From positions 7,686,001-7,750,000 of the forward strand of contig NZ_CP116257.1 in the NCBI RefSeq assembly GCF_027947595.1: a stretch of DNA of 64,000 nucleotides, given 5' to 3'. This stretch comes from Streptomyces lienomycini. GTDB taxonomy: Bacteria > Actinomycetota > Actinomycetes > Streptomycetales > Streptomycetaceae. How positions within the stretch are numbered: the first letter of the stretch is position 1; every line of letters begins with the position of its first letter. Below, in pieces: positions 26,568-36,394 of the stretch. The notes beneath the pieces were generated by a model, which was given only the letters and a program-made list of their open reading frames with translations, was not told the DNA's origin and did no database searches. Both the position numbers and the translations under genes were made by a program.

Positions 26568-27299
26568 TCAGGCGCCCGCACCGGAGTTCGCGTCGACGAT
26601 GCGGCGGGCCAGGTCGCGCAGCTTCACGTTCTCCCGCTGGGATGCCTTCACCAGGGAGTCGAAGGCACCGGCCGCGTCGATGTCCAGACGCTCCATCAGG
26701 ATGCCGGTGGCCTGCCCGATCAGGTCCCGGGTACGCATCGCCTCGGTGAGCTGCTCGCGCACGGTCGCCGAGTCCAGGGCGAGGGAGACGTGCGCCGTGA
26801 ACAGCCGGCCGATGCGGGTGGCGTCCTCGCCGAAGGCCTGCGGTTTGCGGGCGTAGGCGGTCAGCACGGTCAGGCGGCGCCGGTCGGCGCGCAGCCGCAG
26901 GGACAGCGCCGAGCGCAGGCCGAGCCCGGACAGGACGTTGCCGCCGCCGTCGGCCTCGCTGTCGTCTATGCGCACCACGGGCGTGGTCCACAGGTGCTCC
27001 CAGTCCGGATGCGGCTCACGGCCCGCCTGCCGGGACTCGACCGCGAACCGTACGGCCTCGTCCGTCCAGGCGAGGGTGCGGAGCCTGCCGCCGCGCTGGA
27101 CCTCCGAGATGCCCGCGTGCTCCGCGCCGGGCAGCAGGCGCACCGCCAGCCCCACCGCGGTGTTCAGGGTGTCCTCCGGGGCGCCCGCCGCGTGCAGCTG
27201 ACGCGCCGCGGTGGTCAGGGCGTCGGCCAGCTCGAAACCCACTGGAAAACGCGGCAAATCAGTAAATTCGGACGCAGCCACCACGAACCTCTTCGGCAT
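26568..27299 (-). CDS. GAF-ANTAR domain regulator, second copy
   Basis: A 243-residue protein with a GAF domain (VRLLPGAEHAGISEVQRGG, GLGLRSALSLRLRADRRRL) and a C-terminal ANTAR domain (TRDLIGQATGILMERLDIDA, FDSLVKASQRENVKLRDLAR). ATG 27299 (MPKRFVVAASEF) is chosen; the frame is open further upstream without a ribosome site. It resembles the neighbouring GAF-ANTAR protein in layout but is clearly diverged, especially in the GAF part. Divergent from the STAS gene. Confidence 0.88.
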   Translation of the reverse strand: MPKRFVVAASEFTDLPRFPVGFELADALTTAARQLHAAGAPEDTLNTAVGLAVRLLPGAEHAGISEVQRGGRLRTLAWTDEAVRFAVESRQAGREPHPDWEHLWTTPVVRIDDSEADGGGNVLSGLGLRSALSLRLRADRRRLTVLTAYARKPQAFGEDATRIGRLFTAHVSLALDSATVREQLTEAMRTRDLIGQATGILMERLDIDAAGAFDSLVKASQRENVKLRDLARRIVDANSGAGA

Positions 27300-27506
27300 G
27301 CGCGGCCTCACGGCCGTGCGCAGGAGAGCTCCGCAGCACATTCCCGACTGCGAGCACAGGACGAACAGCACTTTAGCTGCTTGGTTGCGTGCCGGTGACG
27401 CCCGGCCGAAGGACCGGGCGGGCGCCTTTCGCACCGCCGCGCCTCGTGGTGGAATGGGGGCGGGTCAGGAAGCGGCCCGGCCGGAAGCCCGACGGACGTC
27501 TGTCAG

Positions 27507-27911
27507 GTGAGTGCTGTGACCTTCCTCCCCCAGCCCTGCGAGCCGTGTGAGCCGTGCGACCCGCCCGGCTGCGCCGTGCTCGCCATGCCCAGCGAGATCG
27601 ACTTCTGCAACGCCGCGGGGCTGCTGCCCCTGATCACGGCCGCCGTGGACCAGCACGCCGACGGGTTGCGCCTGCTCGTCCTGGACCTCACCGCGACCCG
27701 CTTCATGGACTCCCAGGGCGTCCGCCTCCTCGACGCGGTACGCCGCGCCCTGCCCGGACCCGCCCGGCTGCGGGTCGTGGCCGCCCAGAGGGGCGTACCG
27801 AGCCGCGTCCTGGAACTGTCCGGCCTGCGCCGCGACGTACCGGTGCACGACAACCTCGCGGAGGCGCTGCGCGCGGAGAACGGAACGGCGAAAGGCGGCG
27901 CCGCGGCCTAG
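27507..27911 (+). CDS. STAS domain anti-anti-sigma factor
   Basis: A 134-residue protein. The N-terminus is unusual, with four Cys within the first 22 residues (CEPCEPCDPPGC). The STAS core follows: EIDFCNAAGLLPLITAAVDQ, then LVLDLTATRFMDSQGVRLL, in which Ser after Asp is the phosphorylated position of the SpoIIAA family. It would bind an anti-sigma kinase to free a sigma factor of the SigB/SigF type; no kinase gene is adjacent. GTG 27507 is the likely start, with GTG 27516 an alternative. The next gene begins 9 bp downstream. Confidence 0.85.
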   Translation: MSAVTFLPQPCEPCEPCDPPGCAVLAMPSEIDFCNAAGLLPLITAAVDQHADGLRLLVLDLTATRFMDSQGVRLLDAVRRALPGPARLRVVAAQRGVPSRVLELSGLRRDVPVHDNLAEALRAENGTAKGGAAA

Positions 27912-27920
27912 GCTGGCGGC

Positions 27921-28391
27921 ATGGCACCGAACATCGCGACGAACACCCGGGTCTCCCTCGACGAGTTGCTGGACTTCGTACGCCCCCGGCACCGGGCGAT
28001 CCTGCTGACCCGGCGGGGCGACGGCAGCCCCCAGGGGTCGCCGCTGACCTGCGGCGTCGACGACTCTGGGCGGATCGTGGTCTCCACCTATCCGGAGCGC
28101 GCCAAGACGCGCAACGCGCGCCGTGACCCCCGCGTCAGCCTCATCGTGCTCAGCGACGAGTGGAACGGCCCCTGGGTCCAGATCGACGGCACCGCCGAGG
28201 TGATCGACGCGCCCGACTCCGTGGAGCCGCTCGTGGAGTACTTCCGCAACATCTCCGGCGAGCACCCCGACTGGGACGAGTACCGGCAGGCCATGGTCGA
28301 GCAGGGCAAGTCCATCGTCCGGGTGACGCCCGAGAAGTGGGGCCCGGTGGCGACGGGCGGCTTCCCGGCCCGCCCGGCGGCCGACGACTGA
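27921..28391 (+). CDS. PPOX class F420-dependent (FDOR-B) oxidoreductase
   Basis: A 156-residue split-barrel flavin/deazaflavin protein. RHRAILLTRRGDGSPQGSPL and GRIVVSTYPERAKTRNARRD are the characteristic strands of F420-binding PPOX proteins, and VQIDGTAEVIDAPDSVEPLV and VRVTPEKWGPV close the barrel. It would reduce an unknown small molecule with F420H2 in the cytoplasm. It starts at ATG 27921, 9 bp after the STAS stop, and is probably co-transcribed. Confidence 0.9.
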   Translation: MAPNIATNTRVSLDELLDFVRPRHRAILLTRRGDGSPQGSPLTCGVDDSGRIVVSTYPERAKTRNARRDPRVSLIVLSDEWNGPWVQIDGTAEVIDAPDSVEPLVEYFRNISGEHPDWDEYRQAMVEQGKSIVRVTPEKWGPVATGGFPARPAADD

Positions 28392-28398
28392 GACCGGG

Positions 28399-29157
28399 TC
28401 AGCCCCGTTCGACCATCGCCTCGATGCCCGCGACCAGCAGGTCCAGCGCGAACTCGAAGTCCCGGTCCAGCATCTCCGCGACGGTGTCGCCGCCGCGGGC
28501 CGCCATGATCTCCCGGGCGTCCTCGATGACGCCCCCGGTGTCCGGCATCTCGGTCGCCGCGTTCATCGAGTCCCGGAAGTACTCGTCCGGGCTCAGGCCG
28601 GTGCCCGCGGCCCGGGCGAGGAAGCGGCTCTCGATGGTGCCGTAGCCGTGGACGAACTGGAAGACGGCGGAGATGGCGCCGGTCACACGGTGCGCGGGCA
28701 GCCCGCTGCGGCGCACGACGACCTGCACCGCCCGGGAGAAGGCCAGCGAGTGGGGCCCGATGTTGAGGTAGGTGCCGACCAGCCGGGACAGCCAGGGGTG
28801 GCGCACCAGCAGGGCGCGGTTCTCCCGGGCCAGCGTGCGCAGCTGCTCGCGCCAGTCGTCCCCGGCCTCCGGGTCGATGTGGCGCAGCTCGCCGAAGACG
28901 GCGTCCAGGGCGAGTTCGAGCAGCTCGTCCTTGGTGTCGACGTACCAGTAGACGGACATCGCGGTGACGTTCAGCTCGGTGGCCAGGCGGCGCATCGAGA
29001 ACCCGGCCAGGCCCTCGGCGTCCAGCAGCCCGACCGTGGCCGCGGTGATCCGCTCCCGGTCGAGACCCGACGGCTGCCCGCCGCGCCGCCCCCCGCGCCG
29101 CTCCTCACCCGCCAGCCAGACACTCGCCCGGGGGCCCTGCCGCCCTGCCTTCGCCAT
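28399..29157 (-). CDS. TetR/AcrR family regulator (TetR_C_1 type)
   Basis: A 252-residue regulator. The DNA-binding helices are LDRERITAATVGLLDAEGLA, FSMRRLATELNVTAMSVYWY and VDTKDELLELALD; the YWYVDTKDELL form belongs to the TetR/TetR_C_1 branch. The C-terminal ligand domain has VTGAISAVFQFVHGYGT. ATG 29157 follows GAGGAGAAG; 27 further upstream codons have no site. A strong palindrome lies 228 bp upstream, ahead of a tiny remnant frame, so its original target may have been lost. Confidence 0.9.
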   Translation of the reverse strand: MAKAGRQGPRASVWLAGEERRGGRRGGQPSGLDRERITAATVGLLDAEGLAGFSMRRLATELNVTAMSVYWYVDTKDELLELALDAVFGELRHIDPEAGDDWREQLRTLARENRALLVRHPWLSRLVGTYLNIGPHSLAFSRAVQVVVRRSGLPAHRVTGAISAVFQFVHGYGTIESRFLARAAGTGLSPDEYFRDSMNAATEMPDTGGVIEDAREIMAARGGDTVAEMLDRDFEFALDLLVAGIEAMVERG

Positions 29158-29279
29158 GCGCGTCTTCTCCTCGACTCGTCGGACGCCGGTCGGCCGGACG
29201 CCCCGCACGGGGGTGCGGGGAACGGCGCGACCAGCCACAACAGGCCCACGGCCGCACAGCTACCCTCCCACCTGGGCCC

Positions 29280-29381
29280 TCAGGCGACCACCTTCTCCGC
29301 CCGACGCGGCAGCACCGCCGCCACCGCCCCGCCGAGCAGCACGGCCACCGCCCCCACCAACCGGCTGCTCCGCATCGTCAT
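29280..29381 (-). pseudogene. 33-codon frame behind the TetR-type operator, possible remnant
   Basis: ATG 29381 gives MTMRSSRLVGAVAVLLGGAV ending LPRRAEKVVA. It reads like one hydrophobic helix followed by a basic tail, as might remain if most of a transporter gene had been deleted. It starts four bases after a 31-bp palindrome, which would normally control a larger target gene. No ribosome site is seen. The remnant idea is inference; a chance frame is also possible. Confidence 0.35.
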
Positions 29382-29384
29382 GTT

Positions 29385-29415
29385 GTACAGCGCACAGGGG
29401 CCCTGTGCGCGGTAC
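29385..29415. promoter_or_regulatory. Large palindrome, candidate TetR operator
   Basis: GCGCACAGGG and CCCTGTGCGC flank a central G, extended outward by matching GTAC tetramers with one mismatched pair. The 31-bp near-perfect symmetry is typical of a TetR-family operator. The nearest such regulator gene is 228 bp downstream on the reverse strand. Confidence 0.7.
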
Positions 29416-29437
29416 GACGATCGGGGGCGTCCGGGAG

Positions 29438-31620
29438 TCAGTCCGTCGGCGAGGTGAGGTCGTAGAAGGTGGCCGAGCCGGCCGTGACCTCCTCGAAGTT
29501 GGCCTCGACCCACGAGGTGATCTGCGACGCGGTGCCGGAGCCGCCGCCCATGCCGCCCCCGGAACCGCCGCCGACGAAGTAGTGGATCCTGCCGTCCGCG
29601 ACGTACTTCTTGAACTGCGCGAGGGTCGGCGACGGGTCCGTGCCGTTGAAGCCGCCGATCGCCATCACCGGCTCACCGGTGCTGAGCTGGTAGCTCGCGG
29701 CGTTCTGGGACCCGATCGCGGCGGCGGCCCAGGTGTAGGCGTCGGCGTCGGTCTCCAGCAGCTTCTTGGCGTCCGAGTCGACCTCGGCGCCGTTGAGCAG
29801 GCCGCCCATGCCACCGCCGGCGCCCATGCGGCCACCTGCTTCGCCGTTCGGGCCGTTCTGGCCGTTCTGGCCGTTCGGGGCCGCCTGGCCGTTCGGTGGC
29901 GTCTGGCCGGTGCCGGGGGCACCGCCGGGGAAGCCTCCGTTGCCGGGGCCGCCCTGTCCCTGCCCGGGTGCGGTACCGCCGCCCGGGAAGCCGCCGTCCG
30001 GGAAGCCGCCGCCACCGCCGGGACCGCCGCCCCTCATGCCGGCGCCGGACGGACCGGCCGTGACGATGGAACCGCTGTGCCCCTCCCGCACGGTGCTCAG
30101 CGTGTACGCGGTGGGCGCTGCCAGCGACGCCACGAGGCCGAGGCCCGCCGCCGCGAGGGCGGCCCGGCGCCCCAGCCGACCGGCGAAGACGAGCCCGAGC
30201 GCGGCGACCAGTCCGCCGACCAGGACCGGCAGCCTCAGCCAGGGGAGGTAGTCGGGCGTGCGGTTGAGGAGCACGTACCCCCAGGCCGCGCTCGCCGTCA
30301 CGGCGGCGGCGAGGGCGAGCGACGCCCAGAGCCGCTCGCGCCGCTCCCACAGCGTCGCGGCACCCATGCCGATCACGGCGGCCAGGTAGGGCGCGAGGGC
30401 CACCGTGTAGTACTGGTGGAAGATGCCCGCCATGTAGCTGAAGACGGCCGTGGTCATCAGCAGCGAGCCGCCCCAGACCAGGAAGGACGCCCGAGCGGTG
30501 TCCGTGCGGGCCGCGCGGCGCGTGGCGACCAGGCCCGCGGCGAGCAGGATCAGGGCGGCCGGGAGCAGCCAGGAGATCTGGCCGCCGATCTCGGAGTTGA
30601 ACATCCGGCCCCAGCCGGTCTCACCCCACTGCCCGCCGCCGCCCATGCCGCCGCCCATGCCGCCGCCACCGCCGACGCTGCCGGTCTCCTCGCCGTTGAG
30701 CCGGCCGAGGCCGTTGTAGCCGAAGGTCAGCTCCAGGAAGCTGTTGTTCTGCGAGCCGCCGACGTACGGCCGGGACGACGCCGGCCACAGCTCCACGACC
30801 GCGACCCACCAGCCGCCGGAGACGACGATCGCGAGGGTGGCGAGCGCGAGCTGCCCGAGGCGCCTCTTCAGCCGCACCGGCGCGCAGACGCCGTACACGA
30901 GGGCGAGCGGGGGCAGGATCAGGAACGCCTGGAGCGTCTTCGCGAGGAACGCGAGGCCGACCGCGGCGCCCGCCCACACCAGCCATCCGGTCCGGCCGTC
31001 CTCCAGTGCCCGTACGACGAGGTAGCAGGCGACGGACATCAGCAGCGCGAGCAGCGCGTCCGGGTTGTTGAAGCGGAACATCAGCGCCGCGACCGGGGTG
31101 AGCGCCAGGACGGCGCCCGCGATCAGTCCGGCCGCGGGGCTGAACCGGCGGCGTACGGCGGCGTACACGACGGCGACCGTGCCCACCCCCATCAGCACCT
31201 CGGGGACGAGGATCGACCAGGAGGAGAGGCCGAAGATCCGCACCGCCAGCGCCATCGGCCACAGCGCGGCCGGGGGCTTGTCGACGGTGATGGCGTTCCC
31301 GGCGTCGAGCGAGCCGAAGAAGAACGCCTTCCAGGACTGGCTGCCCGCCTGCACGGCCGCCGAGTAGAAGGAGTTGGCGTAGCCGGAGGCGCTCAGGTTG
31401 AGGAGGTAGAGCAGGGCGGTGGCCAGGAGCAGGGCGAGGAGGGCCGGACGTACCCAGCGCGGGTCCTCGGGGCGGCCGCGCCACAGCCGGGCGGCCCGGG
31501 ACAGCCGGGGCCGGGAGTGGGCGGGCGGTGCGGGGGCGTGGGGGGCGGTGGGCTTCCGTCCCGGCCGGCGGGGGCGTGCGCGCCGTCGACGTGCGCGGTC
31601 GGGTCGTGGTGCGTCGTCAT
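29438..31620 (-). CDS. GT39-family (ArnT/PMT-like) membrane mannosyltransferase, with a frame break near its start
   Basis: A polytopic glycosyltransferase that would move sugar from a polyprenyl carrier to an extracytoplasmic acceptor. The family signature near the first loop reads FFGSLDAGNAITVDKPPAAL, with FRFNNPDALLALLMSVACYL and about a dozen helices following. A Gly-rich extracytoplasmic insert (about GGGGGMGGGMGGGG) and a C-terminal domain rich in Gly/Asn/Gln end with TAGSATFYDLTSPTD. ATG 31620 (MTTHHDPTAHVDGAHA) overlaps the likely TGA of the GT2 gene. One base seems missing in the C-run near 31537-31550, since the frame must shift to reach LLYLLNLSASGYANSFY. Expected length about 727 residues. 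Confidence 0.85.
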
Positions 31621-33063
31621 CGGGCGTCCCTCGGGTCGGTGTCGGCGGGCCGCACCGGCTGGAGCCGCACGGTGGCGTCGCTCCGGCCGCGGTACGGGTC
31701 CGGAAGGCGAGATTCCGGGAGGTGCGGTTCCCGGCGGTGCGGTTCCGGGAGGTGCGGTTCCCGGAGGTGCGACTCCGGAAGGCGGGATTCCGGAAGGTGC
31801 GGCTCCGGCGAGTGGGCCGCGGGGGGGCGCGTCCGGGAAGACCCAGGCGCGGAAGAGGAGGAAGCGCAGCACGGTGGCCGCGAGGTTGGCGGCGATCAGC
31901 ACCGCCAGCTCCGTGGAGTGGTCCGGGTCGGCCGTCGCCGCGCTCAGGGCGGCCAGCGAACCGCTGGTCAGCGCGAGGCCGATACCGAAGACGACCAGGC
32001 CCTGCGCCTGGTGCCGCACGGCGCCGCCCCGGCCCCGCACCCCGAAGGTCAGCCGCCGGTTGGCGGCGGTGTTGGCGATCGCCGAGACCAGCAGCGCGAG
32101 CGCGTTGGCGAGCTGGGAGCCGGCGAAGTGCCGGAAACCGCTGTAAAGGAGGAGGTAGAACAGGGTGGACAGGGCGCCCACGACGCAGAAGCCGACGAGC
32201 TGCCGGGCCAGGCCCTGCGGCACGCCGGTCAGGTCGCGGTCGCGCGGGTCGTCACCGAAGGGGCGGACCAGCCGGTCCAGCGGCAGCGAACCGGTGGCCA
32301 GCGCCCTGCCGACCCGCCACACGCCCTTGAGGTCGTCGGTCGCCGTCCGCACGAGGTGCACGGTGGAGTCCGGGTCGTCGACCCAGTCGACCGGCACCTC
32401 GTGGATCCGGCACCCGGCCCGCTCGGCGAGCACCAGCATCTCGGTGTCGAAGAACCAGCCGGTGTCCTCCACCAGCGGCAGCAGCACCTGGGCGACGTCC
32501 CGGCGGATCGCCTTGAAGCCGCACTGGGCGTCGGAGAAGCGGGCCTGGAGCGAGCCGCGCAGGATGAGGTTGTAGGTGCGGGAGATGAACTCGCGCTTGG
32601 CGCCGCGCACCACCCGGGAACTGCGGGCGAGCCGGGAGCCGATCGCGAGGTCCGAGTGGCCGGAGATCAGTGGCGCCACCAGCGGCAGCAGCGCGTTCAA
32701 ATCGGTGGAGAGGTCCACGTCCATGTAGGCGAGGACCGGGGCGTCCGAGGCCGACCACACGGTCCGCAGCGCCCGGCCCCGCCCCTTCTGCTCCAGCCGC
32801 ACGGACCTGACCGCGTCGAGGTCCGCCGCCAGCCGGGCGGCGACGTGCGGGGTGCCGTCCGTCGAGGCGTTGTCCGCGACCGTGATGCGGAAGGCGTAGG
32901 GGAACGTCCGGGTGAGGTGCTCGTGCAGTCCGCGCACGCACGGCCCGAGGTCCTTCTCCTCGTTGTAGACGGGGACCACTACGTCCAGAACAGGCGTACC
33001 GGCTCCTGCGGCCGGGAGGTGCTCCCGCGCCGGCAGGGAGCCGGGAGAAGAGTCGGTTCGCAT
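31617..33063 (-). CDS. GT2 polyprenyl-phosphate glycosyltransferase fused to GtrA-like membrane domain
   Basis: Residues 1-~260 form a GT2 dolichyl-phosphate-mannose-synthase-like domain (VVVPVYNEEKDLGPCV, ITVADNASTDGT, YMDVDLSTDLNAL as the DxD, CGFKAIRR). Residues ~290-410 are four GtrA helices (LVGFCVVGALSTLFYLLLYS). Together they would make a polyprenyl-phosphate sugar and help flip it, feeding the downstream GT39 enzyme. The tail contains a 15-bp repeat coding PPGTA units. After it the frame must shift to end DATVRLQPVRPADTDPRDAR with TGA overlapping the next ATG; otherwise the two genes read as one. ATG 33063 follows the kinase stop by 14 bp. Confidence 0.87.
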
Positions 33064-33077
33064 GGGACCGACTCTTC

Positions 33078-34625
33078 TCAAGTCCCCTGTCGCACCCGTG
33101 TGGTGGCGCTGTGCTGTGCCTGTGAGTCCGCTCGTGCCGCCGGCGGGCCCGGTACGGCGGGCAGGTGCGCGGTGAAGACCGTCCGCCCCGGCGCGCTGTC
33201 CACCGTCACGCCGCCGCCGTGCGCGGCCGTCACGGCCTGCACGATGGCGAGCCCGAGACCGGTCGAGCCGGTCGCGCGGGACCGCGCCGAGTCACCCCGC
33301 GCGAACCGTTCGAAGACGTGCGGCAGCAACAGGGCCGGGATGCCGGGCCCGTTGTCCGTCACGTCCACGCACAGCCACGCCCCGCTCCGCCGCACGCGCG
33401 CGGTGACGGTCGTGCCCGGCGGGGTGTGGGTGCGGGCGTTGCCCAGGAGGTTGACCAGCACCTGCTGGAGCCGGGCCGGGTCGGCCGACACCAGGGCCGG
33501 TTCGTCGGGCAGGTCGAGCCGCCAGGTGTGGTCGAGGCCGGCCGCGCGGGCGTCGCTGACGGTGTCCACGACGAGCGGTACGAGGTCGGTCCGCTCGAAC
33601 TCCAGCGGGCGCCCGGCGTCCAGCCGGGCCAGCAGCAGCAGGTCCTCGACGAGCAGGGTCATGCGGCCCGCCTCGGACTCGATGCGGCCCAGCGCGTGCC
33701 GGGTGTCGGGGCCGACCTGCTCGCGTCCCCGGCGGGTGAGTTCGGCGTACCCGCGGATGGAGGCGAGGGGGGTGCGCAGTTCGTGGCTGGCGTCGGCGAC
33801 GAACCGCCGTACCCGGGTCTCGCTCGCCTGCCGTGCGTGCAGGGCGCCGTGGACGTGGTCGAGCAGCCTGTTGAGCGCGGAGCCGACCCGGCCGACCTCG
33901 GTGTGCGGGTCGCACTCGGACTCCGGGACCCGTTCGTCGAGGTTCACCTCGCCCGCGTGCAGGGGGAGTTCGGAGACCCGGCCGGCGGTGGCGGCGACCT
34001 TGCGCAGCGGGCGGGTGGCGACGCCGACGATGACCGTGCCGGCGAGGGAGGCGGCGATGAGGCCGGCCGCGGTGACGCTGGCCTCGACGAGGATCAGCGT
34101 GTTGACGGTGCTGTCGACCTCGGAGGTGGGCAGGGCGGCGTAGTAGCCGTCGTGGTACTGGACGCGGTAGTCGCCGAGGACGGGGATCTCGACGGTGTGC
34201 GCGTCGCCGTCCCGGGGGACGGTGGCGAGCGCGGCGCGCTGGGCCTCGTCGAGGGAGACCGCCGTGGTGCGGCTGAGGTCGGTGCTCTCCTGGTCCTCCT
34301 TGCCGTACTTGGCGTCGGTGACGTCGGCGCCCCGCACCTCGGCGACGATCGTGTCGCGCGGCTGCGGCCCGTGCCGGACGAACGCGTCGAGGTCCATCCG
34401 CTGCGGTCCCGCTCCGCCGGGCTGCGGGTCACCCGGCGGCCCGAACCCGGACAGCCGCATCGCGACCTCGTGCACCTGCCCGTCCAACTGCTCGTACAGG
34501 TGCGAGCGCAGCGCCACCGTCGTCACCGTGCCGATCACCGCGCACACCACCGCGATCAGCGCCACCGACGCGACGACGAGCCGCGTCCGCAGGGTCCGCG
34601 GCCGCGGTCGTCGCCGACGGGTCAT
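33078..34625 (-). CDS. Two-component sensor histidine kinase
   Basis: A 515-residue membrane kinase. Two helices (LVVASVALIAVVCAVIG near residues 16-38 and LILVEASVTAAGLIAASLAG) flank a ~130-residue extracytoplasmic sensor domain. HAMP follows, then HisKA with the phosphoacceptor in DASHELRTPLASIRGYAEL. The HATPase domain has NLLGNARTH, DNGPGIPALLL and GSTGLGLAIV. ATG 34625 overlaps the response-regulator stop (ATGA). The kinase is followed by the GT2-GtrA and GT39 genes in one operon, suggesting a link to cell-surface glycosylation. The signal sensed is unknown. Confidence 0.95.
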   Translation of the reverse strand: MTRRRRPRPRTLRTRLVVASVALIAVVCAVIGTVTTVALRSHLYEQLDGQVHEVAMRLSGFGPPGDPQPGGAGPQRMDLDAFVRHGPQPRDTIVAEVRGADVTDAKYGKEDQESTDLSRTTAVSLDEAQRAALATVPRDGDAHTVEIPVLGDYRVQYHDGYYAALPTSEVDSTVNTLILVEASVTAAGLIAASLAGTVIVGVATRPLRKVAATAGRVSELPLHAGEVNLDERVPESECDPHTEVGRVGSALNRLLDHVHGALHARQASETRVRRFVADASHELRTPLASIRGYAELTRRGREQVGPDTRHALGRIESEAGRMTLLVEDLLLLARLDAGRPLEFERTDLVPLVVDTVSDARAAGLDHTWRLDLPDEPALVSADPARLQQVLVNLLGNARTHTPPGTTVTARVRRSGAWLCVDVTDNGPGIPALLLPHVFERFARGDSARSRATGSTGLGLAIVQAVTAAHGGGVTVDSAPGRTVFTAHLPAVPGPPAARADSQAQHSATTRVRQGT

Positions 34626-35359
34626 GCCGCGGGCTTGATCAGGTACCCGGCGCCGCGCCGGGTGTGGATCATCGGCTCGCGCCCCGCGTCGATCTTGCGG
34701 CGCAGGTAGGAGATGTACAGCTCCACGACGTTGGCCTGCCCGCCGAAGTCGTACGACCAGACCCGGTCCAGGATCTGCGCCTTGCTCAGCACCCGCCGGG
34801 GATTGCGCATCAGGAAGCGCAGCAGCTCGAACTCGGTGGCGGTGAGGTGGATGCCGTCGCCGCCCCGGGCGACCTCGTGGCTGTCCTCGTCGAGGGTGAG
34901 GTCGCCGACGACGAGGACGGAGTCGGAACGCCGGTCGGCGGCGCCGGAGCGCCGGATCAGTCCACGCAGCCGGGCGACGACCTCCTCCAGGCTGAACGGC
35001 TTGGTGACGTAGTCGTCCCCGCCCGCCGTGAGCCCCGCGATACGGTCCTCCACCGCGTCCTTGGCGGTCAGGAACAGCACCGGCACGTCCGGCAGGTCGC
35101 GGCGCAGCCGCCCCAGCACGCTCAGGCCGTCCATGTCGGGCAGCATCATGTCCAGCACGACGGCGTCGGGCCGGAACTCGCGCGCGGCCTGGACGGCGCC
35201 CTGGCCGTCGCCCGCGCTGCGGATCTGCCAGCCCTCGTAGCGCAGGGCCATGGAGAGCAGTTCCGTGATGGACAGCTCGTCGTCCACTACAAGCACCCGG
35301 ACGGGGCTCCCGTCCGGCCTCAGCAGTTCGGTGCGCCCCTGGGGCGAGGTCGTGGTCAT
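34622..35359 (-). CDS. OmpR/PhoB-family response regulator
   Basis: A 245-residue regulator. The receiver domain has VLVVDDELSITELL, phosphoacceptor Asp in DAVVLDMMLPDMDG, and Lys in GDDYVTKPFSLEE. The C-terminal winged helix reads LTATEFELLRFLMRNPRRVL and VVELYISYLRRKID. ATG 35359 (MTTTSPQGRTELL) is preferred to an upstream ATG 75 bp away that lacks a ribosome site. It is first gene of the regulator-kinase-GT2-GT39 operon and probably controls it. Confidence 0.94.
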   Translation of the reverse strand: MTTTSPQGRTELLRPDGSPVRVLVVDDELSITELLSMALRYEGWQIRSAGDGQGAVQAAREFRPDAVVLDMMLPDMDGLSVLGRLRRDLPDVPVLFLTAKDAVEDRIAGLTAGGDDYVTKPFSLEEVVARLRGLIRRSGAADRRSDSVLVVGDLTLDEDSHEVARGGDGIHLTATEFELLRFLMRNPRRVLSKAQILDRVWSYDFGGQANVVELYISYLRRKIDAGREPMIHTRRGAGYLIKPAA

Positions 35360-35451
35360 ACCGGACACGATGTCGGGGCGCTCTGAGAGCACCCTTTCCC
35401 CCGGCTGTGATTTCTCTGAGAAACCCACAGGCACCGCTCAGATGCGGCTCC

Positions 35452-36351
35452 TCAGCCCGCCCGGCCCGCCGGCAGCCCGAACAGCCGGGCCGCGTTGTCG
35501 TGGCACACCCCGCGCAGCCACGCGTCCCCGAGCCCGAGCCGCTCCAGCGCGTGCAGCTGATGCGGGTAGGGATAGGGGATGTTGGGGAAGTCCGAGCCGA
35601 GCAGGACGCGGTCGCCGAGGTCGGCGAGCCGGGGCAGCGCCCGGCGCGGGAAGGGGGCGAGGCGCTCGCTGAAGTCGGTGAACGCCATGGTCGTGTCCAG
35701 CCGCACCTCGCCGTACCGTTCGGCGAGGTCCAGGAAGTCCTCGTACTCGGGCATGCCGAGGTGGGCGACGACCAGCCGCAGCCGGGGGTGCCGCGCCAGG
35801 ACGCGGGCGATCGGTTCGGGCCCGGTGTGCTTGCCGGGCGCCGGGCCCGAACCGCAGTGGACGACGATCGGGACCCCTGCCTCGGCGAGCACGCCCCAGG
35901 CCGGGTCGAGCAGTTCGTCGGCCGGGTCGTACGCCCCCACCTGCACGTGCGCCTTGAAGACCCGCGCTCCGTCCTCGACGGCCCGGCGCACGTACGCCTC
36001 GACGCCCGGTTCGGGGAAGAGGGTGGAGGTGTGCAGGCAGTCGGGCGTGCGGCGGGCGAAGTCCACCGCCCAGTCGTTCAGCCACTGGGCCATGCCCGCC
36101 TTGTGCGGGTAGAGCATCGCGGTGAAGGCCCGGACGCCGAACCGCCTCAGCAGCGCGGCGCGTTCGTCCTCCTCCTGCCGGTAGGTGATCGGCCACTCCA
36201 CCCCGCCGGTCAGCGGCCCGAGGGCGTCGAAGTAGGCCCACACCTTGCGCAGCACCCGCTCGGGCATGAAGTGCGTGTGCACGTCGACCAGCCCGGGCAG
36301 CCCGAGCCCCTCCCAGAACCGGCGGACCTGCCCGGCCTCGTGATCCCTCAT
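35452..36351 (-). CDS. Amidohydrolase family metal-dependent hydrolase
   Basis: A 299-residue TIM-barrel protein of the amidohydrolase_2 type (ACMSD-like). Metal ligands are visible as DVHTHFMP near the start, VVHCGSGPAPGKH, LVVAHLGMPEYEDF and VLLGSDFPNIPYPYPH. LYPHKAGMAQWLNDWA is typical of the group, and substrates are mostly unknown. ATG 36351 (MRDHEAGQVRRF) is chosen over an ATG 36 bp upstream that runs into the repeat tract. It stands between the regulator operon and the G-rich repeats. Confidence 0.88.
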   Translation of the reverse strand: MRDHEAGQVRRFWEGLGLPGLVDVHTHFMPERVLRKVWAYFDALGPLTGGVEWPITYRQEEDERAALLRRFGVRAFTAMLYPHKAGMAQWLNDWAVDFARRTPDCLHTSTLFPEPGVEAYVRRAVEDGARVFKAHVQVGAYDPADELLDPAWGVLAEAGVPIVVHCGSGPAPGKHTGPEPIARVLARHPRLRLVVAHLGMPEYEDFLDLAERYGEVRLDTTMAFTDFSERLAPFPRRALPRLADLGDRVLLGSDFPNIPYPYPHQLHALERLGLGDAWLRGVCHDNAARLFGLPAGRAG

Positions 36352-36394
36352 GCGGCCACGATCGCTCCCTGCGGTCCTGCGAATCAAGGGGTGA

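Noticed and set aside
28964..32146. 1060-codon forward frame
   Set aside because: Antisense shadow of the GT39 and GT2 genes; no credible start and no domains.
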